Assembly: GCA_964017045.1 (NCBI GenBank)
Contig: OZ024809.1
Location: forward strand, 13,398,307 to 13,462,306
Length of the DNA stretch: 64,000 bases
Direction of reading: 5' to 3'
Source: Omphiscola glabra
Taxonomy: Eukaryota > Mollusca > Gastropoda > Lymnaeidae
Numbering within the stretch: the first letter of the stretch is position 1; each line of letters opens with the position of its first letter. The notes below the pieces were generated by a model. The model had not been told where the DNA came from. It did no database searches and worked only from the letters and a program-made list of their open reading frames with translations. The translations under genes were made by a program, and so were the position numbers. Positions 1-9,845 of the stretch are shown here, piece after piece.

Positions 1-540
1 TTGTGTGTGTTGGTATGGCAACGGTACGAACCAGGGGAAGGTAAGCACTGACGGCGACTGATCATAACCTGTATTAATTTAATCGAAGATTGTGTACTTT
101 TGGCCAGCTGTGACCCCCCCCCCCCCAAAAAAAGCGCCCTCAGAGCCCACCCCAACCCCAGTGAAAATCACGACTATCATGTGCCCCAAAATGCCCAGCT
201 TGACACTCTGGGCAGTTTAGCTCAATGGTCGTAAATCAAGTTTGATTTGAGAGTTCGCTCTGAACCATAACATGTGAGTGGCGCAGTGATTCTCGATAGA
301 GAAAACGTTAAAATATGAATAAATAACATTTAAAACGGGGAACCCGAGTTGGACCTCTGATCTGGAGCTCGGAGCAGGGTCTATTTGCACGGAGCTAGAG
401 TGGACCTGGTAAACTCCTTTACTGCTCCGAGCTTCAAATTATTTAATAAATTAATTTTTTAAAAAAACAAACTAATAAAGTATTAGTTGTAAAATTTTTT
501 AGTTTTAAAATTAAATTTATTAAAATTGAAGCCATGTTCT
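1..540. other. AT-rich intergenic DNA
   Basis: No coding exon is recognisable here. The stretch holds a 15-nt poly-C run near 112-126, a tRNA-like promoter segment near 205-280 and a 12-bp inverted repeat at 366-433, the last two listed separately. From about 435 it becomes almost pure A/T up to the first minisatellite. Confidence 0.6.
205..280 (+). repeat. tRNA-like segment, possible SINE head
   Basis: TAGCTCAATGG at 218-228 matches the tRNA A-box consensus. About 33 nt further on, GAGTTCGCTC (251-260) resembles a B box. The spacing suits an internal RNA polymerase III promoter. I could not fold a full cloverleaf, so a decayed tRNA or the head of a tRNA-derived SINE is likelier than a working tRNA gene. 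Confidence 0.35.
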
Positions 541-897
541 TCTCCCAGCTATGTTGCTCCACTCTGTTACAACCACGTCCCCCCTACTCTTCTACCAGCT
601 ATGTTGCTCCACTCTATTACAACCACGTCCCCCCTACTCTTCTACCAGCTATGTTGCTCCACTCTATTACAACCACTTTGCCCCTACTCTTCTACCAGCT
701 ATGTTGCTCCACTCTATTACAACCACGTTGCCCCTACTCTTCAACCAGCTATGTTGCTCCACTCTGTTACAACCACGTTGCCCCTACTCTTCAACCAGCT
801 ATGTTGCTCCACTCTATTACAACCACGTTGCCCCTACTCTTCAACCAGCTATGTTGCTCCACTCTATTACAACCACGTTGCCCCTACTCTTCTACCT
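541..897. repeat. Minisatellite, 50-bp unit, about 7 copies
   Basis: The unit beginning ATGTTGCTCCACTCT recurs every 50 bp (551, 601, 651 and on), with small variation in CACGTC/CACGTT/CACTTT and TCTACC/TCAACC. All three plus-strand frames stay open because the unit has few stops; this is not a gene. Confidence 0.95.
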
Positions 898-1777
898 GTT
901 ACATATCTCGTACATACATTTCTAAAGTCTAGTTAATAAGATGGGTATGTGATAATAATAAACACATTTCTTCACTCAGAGCCACCCACTTCAACCAAAA
1001 AATGGTGACCTAAAGAGAAATTTGGTGCCACTTTGGGACAGCGTGCTGCCAATGTGTGAGGAGCTATTTATTACTTTAGGCTTCTCGCCATACGCGTGAA
1101 CGTTGGTCTCAACACAAGTACTTCGATGAGTTGTATGAGAATGGCTTGTAGGAAGGCATCTAAGATGGGCCAAATCAACCATATTTTTTGCGTCGTCTGT
1201 AGCTAACCCAATGAAAAGAAGGGGCGGTCGTCCCCTTTACACCATGACCCATGACCCCTTTGTTCGCCACTGCGACCGTCTCTGTTGTGATGGTCTCTCC
1301 ATCCTTTCACTCACCTGGCTGGCAAGGTGCCATGTGTCACTAGCTGATCCCATCATAGACGTAGTAGGGTCATGTCATTGAAATGATCATACCGTGGCCA
1401 TCAAGTGCATTTCTGAAAATCTTTATTTTCAGCGGACGATAAAACAGAAAGGGGAGTACAAGAAAAGGTCGCACCCACCACTGCAGTAGAGCTGTTTACC
1501 AGGTCAGTGACTTTGTTGCAAAATGAACTCATTTATTTTGATGGTTTATTTAAAAAAATTACGGTTATTTTTCGTCTGAAATTAGTCTTTGTGTAAACAT
1601 TGTAAGATACGCGCAAATGGTGCAAGGGAGTGTTGTATTGAAGTTGCAAGTTAAGAACGAAAATTTAAAATTTAGAGATAATTTGGTAGGATAATAGTAA
1701 TGTTTGTAAGATAGAAGAGGGCCAAAAAAAAATGCAATACAACTTATCGACGCTATTTTGTCCACTGATCCCTCAAG
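898..1777. other. Unassigned DNA upstream of the sulfotransferase exons
   Basis: I see no coding exon, tandem array or transposon end here. If the sulfotransferase gene has an exon in this stretch I could not recognise it. Confidence 0.5.
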
Positions 1778-3404
1778 GTTTGTCCCGTTCAACGACACCT
1801 ACAGCTTGAGGAGACAAACTGTGGTGGACGTCTGCAAGCACATGACTGGGCCGCCAGCAGCCACACACAGACACAGCAAGGTGCCGCTCTTCAAAGATAA
1901 CCCGATCATCTCACGGAAACACAACCTACTGTTTTGTCCTGTTGGGAAGGTCGCCTCGTCTTTTCTCACCAGGTTTGGCCTTCTTGTGTCCCTTTGTTGT
2001 GTTCCTTTGTTGTTGCATTTAGTACCCTTTCCATGCCCTTGATGTTCTTCTAAAGTTGAAAACGGCTCACTGACCAAAACGTCCCTCGCAGATTTTTTCT
2101 AAAGAATTAAAAACTCATTTGTTTTCTTCATTCTAATACATCAAGTTGGTTATAGTTCTCATGGCCAGCGTCCACAAACTCAACTACAACCAGTGTTTGC
2201 GTTGGCTCCAGAAAATGTCATAGTCTATCATTTGGTATTTTTATTTAAAAATAAAAATTTAAACAGTTTTACTTTTAGCGATAATTTAAAAATAACAATT
2301 TTAATTCTAAAAAAACATAGAAAATAGACAAAATAACTTTGCGTAATGCATTTTAAGAAATTATCTTCTAATTTTTAAATCGTTTAAACTCTTCTCTCAA
2401 CAAAGCCCCATTTTAAAAAGTCATTAATACCTGTATTTGTTTGCTTGATTCTCTTTAGATATTTCATAGCCATGGAAACGCCTGGCGTGATGATTTCCCC
2501 TTACGACATTCCAATAGAAAAGGCGGGCAGGGAGAGGTGCACCAGTCTCAGGTCTCTGAAGACAACCGCCAACATGATGAGCTTCTTCCAAAAGTCTACC
2601 AAGATCGTCTTCGGGAGAAACCCGTACTCCAGGATATTCTCCGCCTACATCGACAAGCTCTTCTCCCCGAACCCGTTTTACTGGAAATACTGGGGGGAGC
2701 GGTCCCTGAGGCTCAGCAAGGCCATGAAGGCCGGCGCCCCTTGCGCGTCCGACGTCACCTTCCAGCAATTCGTCAGGCTGGTTCTGTTCGACCTCGGCAA
2801 GAAGGACGTCCATCTCCGAGCGGTCTCGGCCGTGTGCAACATGTGTGGGGTGGCCTACGACATCCTCGGCAAGGTCGAGACCGTTGGGGAAGATCTGGAC
2901 TACCTCTCCCGGAAATTCAACATCTCGTCTGCGTTCCAGCACGCCGACGGCTACCACCTGGCGGCGTCGATGGACGCCGTGTACGATTCAGTCAACAGCG
3001 TGTTTTCGTGGAAGTACGACGTGGGCAAGTGCATCTCGTTGGACCAGATGGGTTTGAGAGTGTGGAGGAAGTTACAGATTCGCGGCATCGTAGACAGCAG
3101 GCTTCAGTTTCCTTTCAAACCGGGACAGATGGCGGACGTGACGTTGGACAAATTCGTAGATGCGTGCAGGAATGCGATACTCAACTCCACAGACAGAGCG
3201 CAGCTGAAAAAACAGAAGAACCAAGCCATGCTTGAGGCGTACAGCACTGTAAGTGTGGCGGATCTCATCAGCGTCAGCGCTCTCTACAGAGACGATATGC
3301 TTATGTTTGGATACGAGCCCAGACCATCTCAATTGTTTGAACACCGCGATGCAGTAAAGCAAACAGGCTATTTGAAATGGGGCGTGCCGTGGATTTTATC
3401 GTAG
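1778..3404 (+). CDS. Carbohydrate sulfotransferase (Sulfotransfer_2, CHST8-14-like), 3' exons
   Basis: This is the C-terminal part of a Golgi carbohydrate sulfotransferase, which transfers sulfate from PAPS to sugars of glycosaminoglycans or glycoproteins. Two exons are visible: about 1778-1972 and 2459-3404 (stop TAG at the end), joined across a phase-2 intron of 486 bp with donor CAG|GTTTGG and acceptor TTTAG|ATAT. The joined fragment encodes about 379 residues. CPVGKVASSF (residues 53-62) is the 5'-phosphosulfate loop, and it is followed after the splice by YFIAMETPG. GRNPYSRIFSAYIDK (from about 117) is the 3'-phosphate motif. The C-terminus ends in KWGVPWILS. The N-terminal cytoplasmic tail and signal-anchor helix expected of the family are missing, so 5' exons must lie upstream. 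The 1778 border is the least certain. The exact sugar substrate cannot be told from sequence. Confidence 0.88.
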
Positions 3405-3615
3405 ATTGAAATGATTGTGAGAACCAACTCCAAAAAATCGAATGTCCAGATGCTTTATTTTATAACAACTCCATATCCCTTACATTCATATGTGTTTTAG
3501 AAAACACTCCAGGAGATAACTGACCATGTTGTGGGGCGTCCCCGCTCTACGACTTTAGATCTGATGCTCATTTCCCCCCCCCCCCCCAATTGCAAAGCCG
3601 AAAGCGCCTTCAATT

Positions 3616-3872
3616 GTAAAGCTGGCAGCTCATACAAGTTTTCTAAAGCTGGCAGCTCATACAAGTTTTCTAAAGCTGGCAGCTCATACAAGTTTTCTAA
3701 AGCTGGCAGCTCATACAAGTTTTCTAAAGCTGGCAGCTCATACACGTTTTCTAAAGCTGGCAGCTCATACAAGTTTTCTAAAGCTGGCAGCTCATACAAG
3801 TTTTCTAAAGCTGGCAGCTCATACAAGTGTTCGAAAGCTGGCAGCTCATACTAGTTTTCTAAAGCTGGCAGC
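3616..3872. repeat. Minisatellite, 27-bp unit, about 9 copies
   Basis: AGCTGGCAGCTCATACAAG is repeated with a TTTTCTAA spacer every 27 bp. Both strands stay open because 27 is a multiple of three. It follows the sulfotransferase stop by about 210 bp and is preceded by a poly-C run near 3573-3588. Confidence 0.95.
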
Positions 3873-4260
3873 TCCTCAAACTTTCGTAAATCCTGCAGCT
3901 CCACAAATTGTGAAGCTGGAAATTCTTCCCAATGTGAAGCTGACAGCTCCTCTAATATAATTGTTGTAAAGCGGACATTCTCTCCACTTATTTGTTGTAA
4001 AGCCAGCATATCCTCCAATGTAAGGCTGGCAGCTTCTAGAGTTGTTGAGAAGCTGTCAAGTCCTCCCGATGTAAGGCTGACAACTCCTCTAATGGCTGTA
4101 AAGCTGACAGCTTGTACAGTCGTTTTAAAGCGGACGTCTTCACCAATTGGTTGTTGTAAAGCTAGCAGCTCCTTTGAAGTGTAAAACTGGCAGCGCCTCC
4201 TGATGTAAAGCTGACAGTTATCTTATTGTAGAGCGGGAAGCTGTGTTGTTGTAACATGAT
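3873..4260. repeat. Degenerate continuation of the GCTGGCAGCTC array
   Basis: Diverged copies containing AAGCTGACAGCTCC or GTAAAGC...GGCAGC recur about every 30-35 bp without exact periodicity. This looks like an older part of the neighbouring 27-bp array. Confidence 0.7.
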
Positions 4261-4299
4261 TCCCCATTAATGTTATGTGCAACAATTTACTGTAGACAG

Positions 4300-4575
4300 G
4301 TTTCACATGTTAGATGATGTTATTGTTATGTTACTTAAGTAATGTATCACATGTTTGATGAGGGTATGTTTCTGAAGTTGATGATGGTATGGTACTGAAG
4401 AAAGATATAATGTTTTATATGTTTGATGATGGCATGTTACTGAAGATATGTTTCTCATGTTTGATGATGGTATGTTACTGAAAATATTTCACATGTTTGA
4501 CGATGGTATGTTACTGAAAATATGTTTCACATGTTTGATAATGGTATGTTACTGAATATATGTTTCAAATATTTG
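4300..4575. repeat. Degenerate minisatellite, about 30-60 bp period
   Basis: TTTCACATGTTTGATGATGG and GGTATGTTACTGAA recur six to eight times with variable spacing. The array is diverged and carries no convincing coding sequence. Confidence 0.75.
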
Positions 4576-5340
4576 ATTATCGGATATTTCTGACATCACT
4601 ACGGATGCTCAAGATAAGTCACTCCATATTGTCTTCATTCCAGATTTGTCTAATGGGGTTTCGACCTGGCAATAATTTCAATATCACTAATGCTACTTTG
4701 TTCGATTCATGTTATACATTCGTCTATAGTCTATACATAGATGGTGGGGTGGGGGAAGTCTAAAGTAAAGTCAACACCTTGAAATCGCCAGTGGTGTTGA
4801 TGATTGTATTGACCCCCCCCCCATTCCCCCCCACCCCCGGGGGCCACAGTACCGGTAATGCAACTAATGCCATTGTTCAAAATTTTCACTCATTACCATC
4901 TGTTTACAACACAATCTGTTTTTTAAAAACTATTTATGAATAACACTGATCTGTTTGTATAAATATTTATATTTACACACATATGAAACTGTTTATACTT
5001 TACATAAACAGTTGCTAGTCGCATGCGCACGATTGACTGTTTCCACAATAGAAATGTTTGCATCACACGATTTCCGTTGTTCTTTCTCAAAACGGTACGC
5101 CGGTACGAATTGTTCGATAAGGTGACATCAGTGAATCGACTCTGCTTGGTGCTTACGGGACGTAATGAATCGCTTAGCGTTGGCCCGGGCGGTGTTGTTT
5201 ATGTTACAGACGTGTTACTATACAAGTGTCATTCGATTCAGTTATGGGGGAAAACGATTTTAAAGAATTTCTACACGGGCCATCTATTTATTGTTTAGAG
5301 TTAAATTAGCAAGGCTGAGAATACGGGCTTCACAGACTTC
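4576..5340. other. Unassigned DNA
   Basis: Contains interrupted poly-C near 4806-4840. A 91-codon open frame at 5023-5298 (+) has no recognisable domain, no splice context and no repeated match in the window, so I do not call it a gene. Confidence 0.5.
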
Positions 5341-5344
5341 TGTG

Positions 5345-5935
5345 ATGATGTTATAGGCTGTAACAAGTGAAATGTGGTGATTCGCCGTCAGGACTTATTG
5401 TGGTGATCCGCTGTCACGACTGAACGTGGTGATTCACCGTCACGACTGAACGTGGCGATTGACCGTCACGACGGGATGGGGTGGATTCGCCGTCACGACT
5501 GAATTTGGTGATTCGCTGTCACAACGGAAGGTGGTGATTCACCGTCACGACTGAACGTGGCGATTGACCGTCACGACGGAATGTGGTGATTGACCGTCAC
5601 GACGGAATGTGGTGATTCGCTGTCACAACGGAACGTGGTGATTCACTGTCACAATTGAATGTGGTGATTCACCGTCACAACTGAACGTGGTGATTCGCTG
5701 TCACAACTGAATGTGGTAATCCACTGTCACAACTGAATGTGGTGATTCACTGTCACAACTGAACGTGGTGCTGTGCTGCCTCAACTGAATGTGGTGTTGG
5801 ACTGTCACGGCTGAATGTGGTGTTGGGCTGTCACAAATGACAGTAGGGTACGGAAGTCAAAACTGAATGTAGCGATGGCCTGTGAAAGCTAAATTATAGT
5901 GTTTGGCTGCTATAGCTAAATGTGGTATTGAGAAC
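5345..5935. repeat. Minisatellite, about 26-bp unit, degenerate
   Basis: GTGGTGATTCACCGTCACGA and variants recur about every 26 bp for some 22 copies. Divergence increases toward the right end (5760-5935). Confidence 0.92.
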
Positions 5936-6164
5936 CACTCTTAAATTATCTCATGGCAAATTTGAATACCGGTATGAATTAATACATTTATAAAAGTTCA
6001 AAAAGAATACTAAGAACCGACTTCTGACATATACATTCAAAATCTCACACATGAAACTTTTAAAACAGTTTATTTGTTGGCTACATTGCCTGTTGAAAAA
6101 CATTTTTTTAAAAGGTTGTTGTTCTTTGAGCAAGAATGAGAAATAGAAAGATAGAATGTACGAG

Positions 6165-6352
6165 CAGTGATATTCTAAGAGCAGTGGTGTTGTAAGAGCA
6201 GTGGTGTTGTAAGAGCAGTGGTGTTGTAAGAGCAGTGGTGTTGTAAGAGCAGTGATATTCTAAGAGCAGTGATGTACGAGCAGTGATGTTGTAAGAGCAG
6301 TGATATTATAAGAGCAGTGATGTTGTAAGAGCAGTGATGTTCTATGAGCAGT
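6165..6352. repeat. Minisatellite, 17-bp unit, about 11 copies
   Basis: TAAGAGCAGTGGTGTTG is repeated with GATATTC and GATGTTG variants. Confidence 0.93.
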
Positions 6353-6911
6353 GAAATTAATTACCTCATCTTTTTCAGTTAGAGTGAAAGACAAATAAAT
6401 TGAACTCAAGAAAGAATGGAGAGAAAGACAGAGATAGCGAGTTAGAACTGGAGGATGATAGAGAAATATTATTAGAGAGGAAGAGATAAATATTATTTCA
6501 GGGCGTTAGAGAGTGCAATAAAAAGAGAGGACGATAAGGGGGAGAGAGAAAGAAAAGATGACGGCGAGAGATAAAAATTATTGTTTTGTGATGATTAAAT
6601 CCATCTCATGACATTCCAAAATAAAACAAAAATATAAATTTTCTACATGGAAAAAAAAAATCGTTTTGGTCGGTTGTGTCAGAAAAATGCTTAGATATTT
6701 ATTGCAATACTTCACTGCCCCTGCTTTCTAAAGCCAAAAGCCCTGCCCTTTAATTTCTTCACCATAACTTCTTAGTATACAATCATTGTGGTGTTTATTT
6801 CAATGATTGTAGAGTTTGTGTTTATTTCATAATTTGTTATGCAACACATTTTTATTTTATTACCACCCTATTTACATTAATTTTAAATCTTTCCTTCCTT
6901 GTAATGGCAAC
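6353..6911. other. GA-rich then AT-rich unassigned DNA
   Basis: Purine-rich sequence (GAGAGAAAGA-type) spans about 6395-6575, followed by AT-rich sequence. No gene is visible. Confidence 0.55.
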
Positions 6912-7645
6912 TTTTGTACACATCAGCTGGTCTTACGCTTACACATCTGCTGGCCTTACGCTTACACATCAGCTGGCCTTACGGTTACACAGCAGGTCTT
7001 ACGGTTACAGATCAGCTGGCCTTACACTTACACAGCAGGTCTTGCGGTTACATAGCTGGCCTTACACATCAGCTGGCCTTATGCTAACACATCAGCTGGC
7101 CTTATGCTAACACTAACACATCAGCAGGTCTTATGCTTACACTTACACATCAGCTGGCCTTATGCTAACACATCAGCAGAGCTTATGCTAACACGTCAGC
7201 TGGTCTTATGCTAACGCATCAGCTGGTTTTATGCTAACACATCAGCTGGTCTTATGCTAACACATCAGCTGGTCTTATGCTAACACATCAGCTGGTCTTA
7301 CACTTAAACATCAGCTGGCCTTATGCTAACACATCAGATGGCCTTATGCTAACACATCAGCTGGTCATATGCTTACAACACATCAGCTGGTCTTATGCTA
7401 ACACACCAGATGGTCTTATGCTAACACATCAGCTGGTCTTATGCTAACACATCAGCTGGTCTTACACTTACACATCAGCTGGCCTTATGCTAACACTAAC
7501 ACATCAGCTGGTCTTATTCTTATGCTTACATTTACACATCAGCAGGTCTTATGCTAACACACCAGCTGGTCTTATGCTAACACACCAGCTGGTCTTATGC
7601 TAACACACCAGCTGGTCTTATGCTAACACATCAGCTGGTCTTTGA
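6912..7645. repeat. Minisatellite, 23-bp unit, about 31 copies
   Basis: CTTATGCTAACACATCAGCT plus GGT repeats every 23 bp. Left-end copies read CTTACGGTTACACAGC and are the most diverged. Local insertions such as doubled CTAACA shift the period. Confidence 0.95.
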
Positions 7646-8331
7646 TCAAAAGTTGAATGAGCTTATGATGAGCTTACAATATTACATTACAGAGGTACGT
7701 ATTCATTTTTTTCAAAAATAATTTCACTGATATTCATTAAATGGCAAAACAGTAGAAGTTCAGCTTTTCAATGAAGTTGTTTTAGGAAAGCTGATACTGA
7801 TAGAGTGCAATCTCCATTTTTCTTAGCATGAGAAGAAAAAAATTTGGAAATTCCTTTAACATGAACCTGGAGGAAAAAAAACATAAAAGCTTGTTAAGCT
7901 TAACCCTGATTTCTTAATTAATTCGGCAAATGAATCTTACATTTAAAAAACCCAATTGAGATAAGAGGAGATCGATCAACGGATTTCAATTGTCTTGTGG
8001 TTCAGAAAAATAAAGAAATCAAACAGGAACTTTGTAATGTATTCAAATAAAATATAATTTAAATTTTAACATTATAAACTAGAAGATGTGATACATGTAT
8101 AATAATGGAAGGTATATTTTCCTACTTTCCACCGGCTATTGCAAAGTCATAAAATCTAAAAATACAATTTTGACTTATGTAAAGTAACTGAATCAGGTTT
8201 TGGTGTATTATTAGTATTATATCCTAAAAAAAAAAAACCACCCTATTTTCAAAGCACTTGAAATACATATTTAGAAAATCAGACTATCGTAATTTTTAAA
8301 GAATTCTCATTGCATAAATGGCTTTTGATAA
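7646..8331. other. AT-rich unassigned DNA
   Basis: No coding frame, array or transposon end was recognised between the 23-bp minisatellite and the 3' end of the LINE fragment. Confidence 0.5.
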
Positions 8332-8660
8332 TTCTTCTTCTTCTACTATATATTAAGAGCCCACAGATAATTTATTGATCATTCTGGCTCCTATTCATGT
8401 AGATGGGATTTGCAATGTTTCTGTGCCTGGTGCTGAAGAGGATATTTCACTGGTTGCAAGGGCTCCTCAGCGGGGGTTGGAAGGCCTGAGGCAATAGACC
8501 CAAACGTTTCAAGTGTTGTCACCTCAACTGTTCTTTTTGGACGTTTGTCCTGGCAGAAATGAGCAGTTCCTGTACTGGGTTCTTGCTAGTATGAGTTGGA
8601 ACTGCCTGTCATGGCCGCGTCCCTGTCCAGGGGGGAGAGGGACGAGTTTCTTTTTAATGC

Positions 8661-9055
8661 TGGAGCAGTGGACCAGCCCATTATTTATCTTGTACATCAT
8701 GGAGCAGTGGACCAGCCCATTATTTATCTTGTACATCATGGAGCAGTGGACCAGCCCATTATTTATCTTGTACATCATGGAGCAGTGGACCAGCCCATTA
8801 TTTATCTTGTACATCATGGAGCAGTGGACCAGCCCATTATTTATCTTGTACATCATGGAGCAGTGGACCAGCCCATTATTTATCTTGTACATCATGGAAC
8901 AGTGGACCAGCCCATTATTTATCTTGTACATCATGGAGCAGTGGACCAGCCCATTATTTATCTTGTACATCATGGAACAGTGGACCAGCCCATTATTTAT
9001 CTTGTACATCATGGAGCAGTGGACCAGCCCATTATTTATCTTGTACATCATGGAG
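8661..9055. repeat. Minisatellite inside LINE, 39-bp unit, about 10 copies
   Basis: Nearly identical 39-bp units containing GCAGTGGACCAGCCCATTAT. On the minus strand each unit encodes MMYKINNGLVHCS, the LINE C-terminal motif amplified in frame. Only G/A changes (GAGCAG/GAACAG) separate copies, so it is young. Confidence 0.97.
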
Positions 9056-9079
9056 AGCCTGGATGGTCGTCATTGTTCC

Positions 9080-9270
9080 TCCAACGGTGACCAGCCCAGC
9101 GGTGACCAGCCCAAAGGTGACCAGCCCAGCGGTGACCAGCCCAACGGTGACCAGCCCAGCGGTGACCAGCCCAACGGTGACCAGCCCAGCGGTGACCAGC
9201 CCAGCGGTGACCAGCCCAACGGTGACCAGCCCAGCGGTGACCAGCCCAACGGTGACCAGCCCAGCGTCAC
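9080..9270. repeat. Minisatellite inside LINE, 15-bp unit, about 12 copies
   Basis: GGTGACCAGCCCAGC alternates with GGTGACCAGCCCAAC. On the minus strand each unit encodes GWSPL, the Leu-Gly-Trp segment of the LINE. The AGC/AAC alternation gives a partial 30-bp higher-order period. Confidence 0.97.
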
Positions 9271-9630
9271 CAGCATGCTGCCGACACTATAGGTGTTTCT
9301 GTAGCGGTTCAGGACAGACCAGCCCAGCGTCTCCAGCATGCTGCCGACACTAGAGGTGTTTCTGTAGCGGTTCAGGACAGACCAGCCCAGCGTCTCCAGC
9401 ATGCTGCCGACACTAGAGGTGTTTCTGTAGCGGTTCAGGACAGACCAGCCCAGCGTCTCCAGCATGCTGCCGACACTAGAGGTGTTTCTGTAGCGGTTCA
9501 GGACAGACCAGCCCAGCGTCTCCAGCATGCTGCCGACACTAGAGGTGTTTCTGTAGCGGTTCAGGACAGACCAGCCCAGCGTCTCCAGCATGCTGCCAAC
9601 ACTAGAGGTGTTTCTGTAGCGGTTCAGGAC
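9271..9630. repeat. Minisatellite inside LINE, 63-bp unit, about 6 copies
   Basis: The unit contains GTCTCCAGCATGCTGCCGAC and TAGAGGTGTTTCTGTAGCGG. On the minus strand it encodes RYRNTSSVGSMLETLGWS in frame. Copies are almost identical; the first reads CTATAG and the last CCAACAC. Confidence 0.97.
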
Positions 9631-9845
9631 AAAGCTTGCTGCCCGTCGCTGGACCGCCTCCAACTATTCTTCTGGGTAAATTGATCCTAGACTGAAGATG
9701 CATAATCTAAAAGCAGCCGGACAAAGGCTCTTTCTTTCACACTGGAGTTGCCGATCTTAAGATTTTGCCCTAGGAACCCTAGTTTCTTGTTTGCCTGGTT
9801 GCACACATTGTTAATATGTTCGTCCCAGCGCATCTCTCTTTGAAT

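Larger units (their letters stand above)
8332..9845 (-). mobile_element. Jockey/CR1-type LINE 3' fragment with three internal coding amplifications
   Basis: Read on the minus strand, the fragment starts with EMRWDEHINNVCNQANKKLG, then NLKIGNSSVKERAFVRLLL, VQRRAASFVLNRY, SVGSMLETLGWS, RLSMMYKINNGLV, ILARTQYRNCSFLPGQTS and a short tail ending in a GAAGAAGAAGAA-type 3' end near 8332-8347. These match, in order, the C-terminal region after the reverse transcriptase of jockey/CR1-group LINEs. The element is 5' truncated near 9845. It has a frameshift between about 9640 and 9700, a TAG in the upstream piece and one TGA at 9070-9072. Within this pseudogene three coding segments have each been expanded in tandem (listed separately), all with units divisible by three. 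The clade call rests on motif order only. Confidence 0.82.

Noticed and set aside
526..936. Overlapping open frames in all three plus frames
   Set aside because: They result from seven copies of a stop-poor 50-bp unit.
5023..5298. A 91-codon plus-strand frame as a gene
   Set aside because: No domain, no upstream exon or promoter signal, and it lies between degenerate minisatellites.
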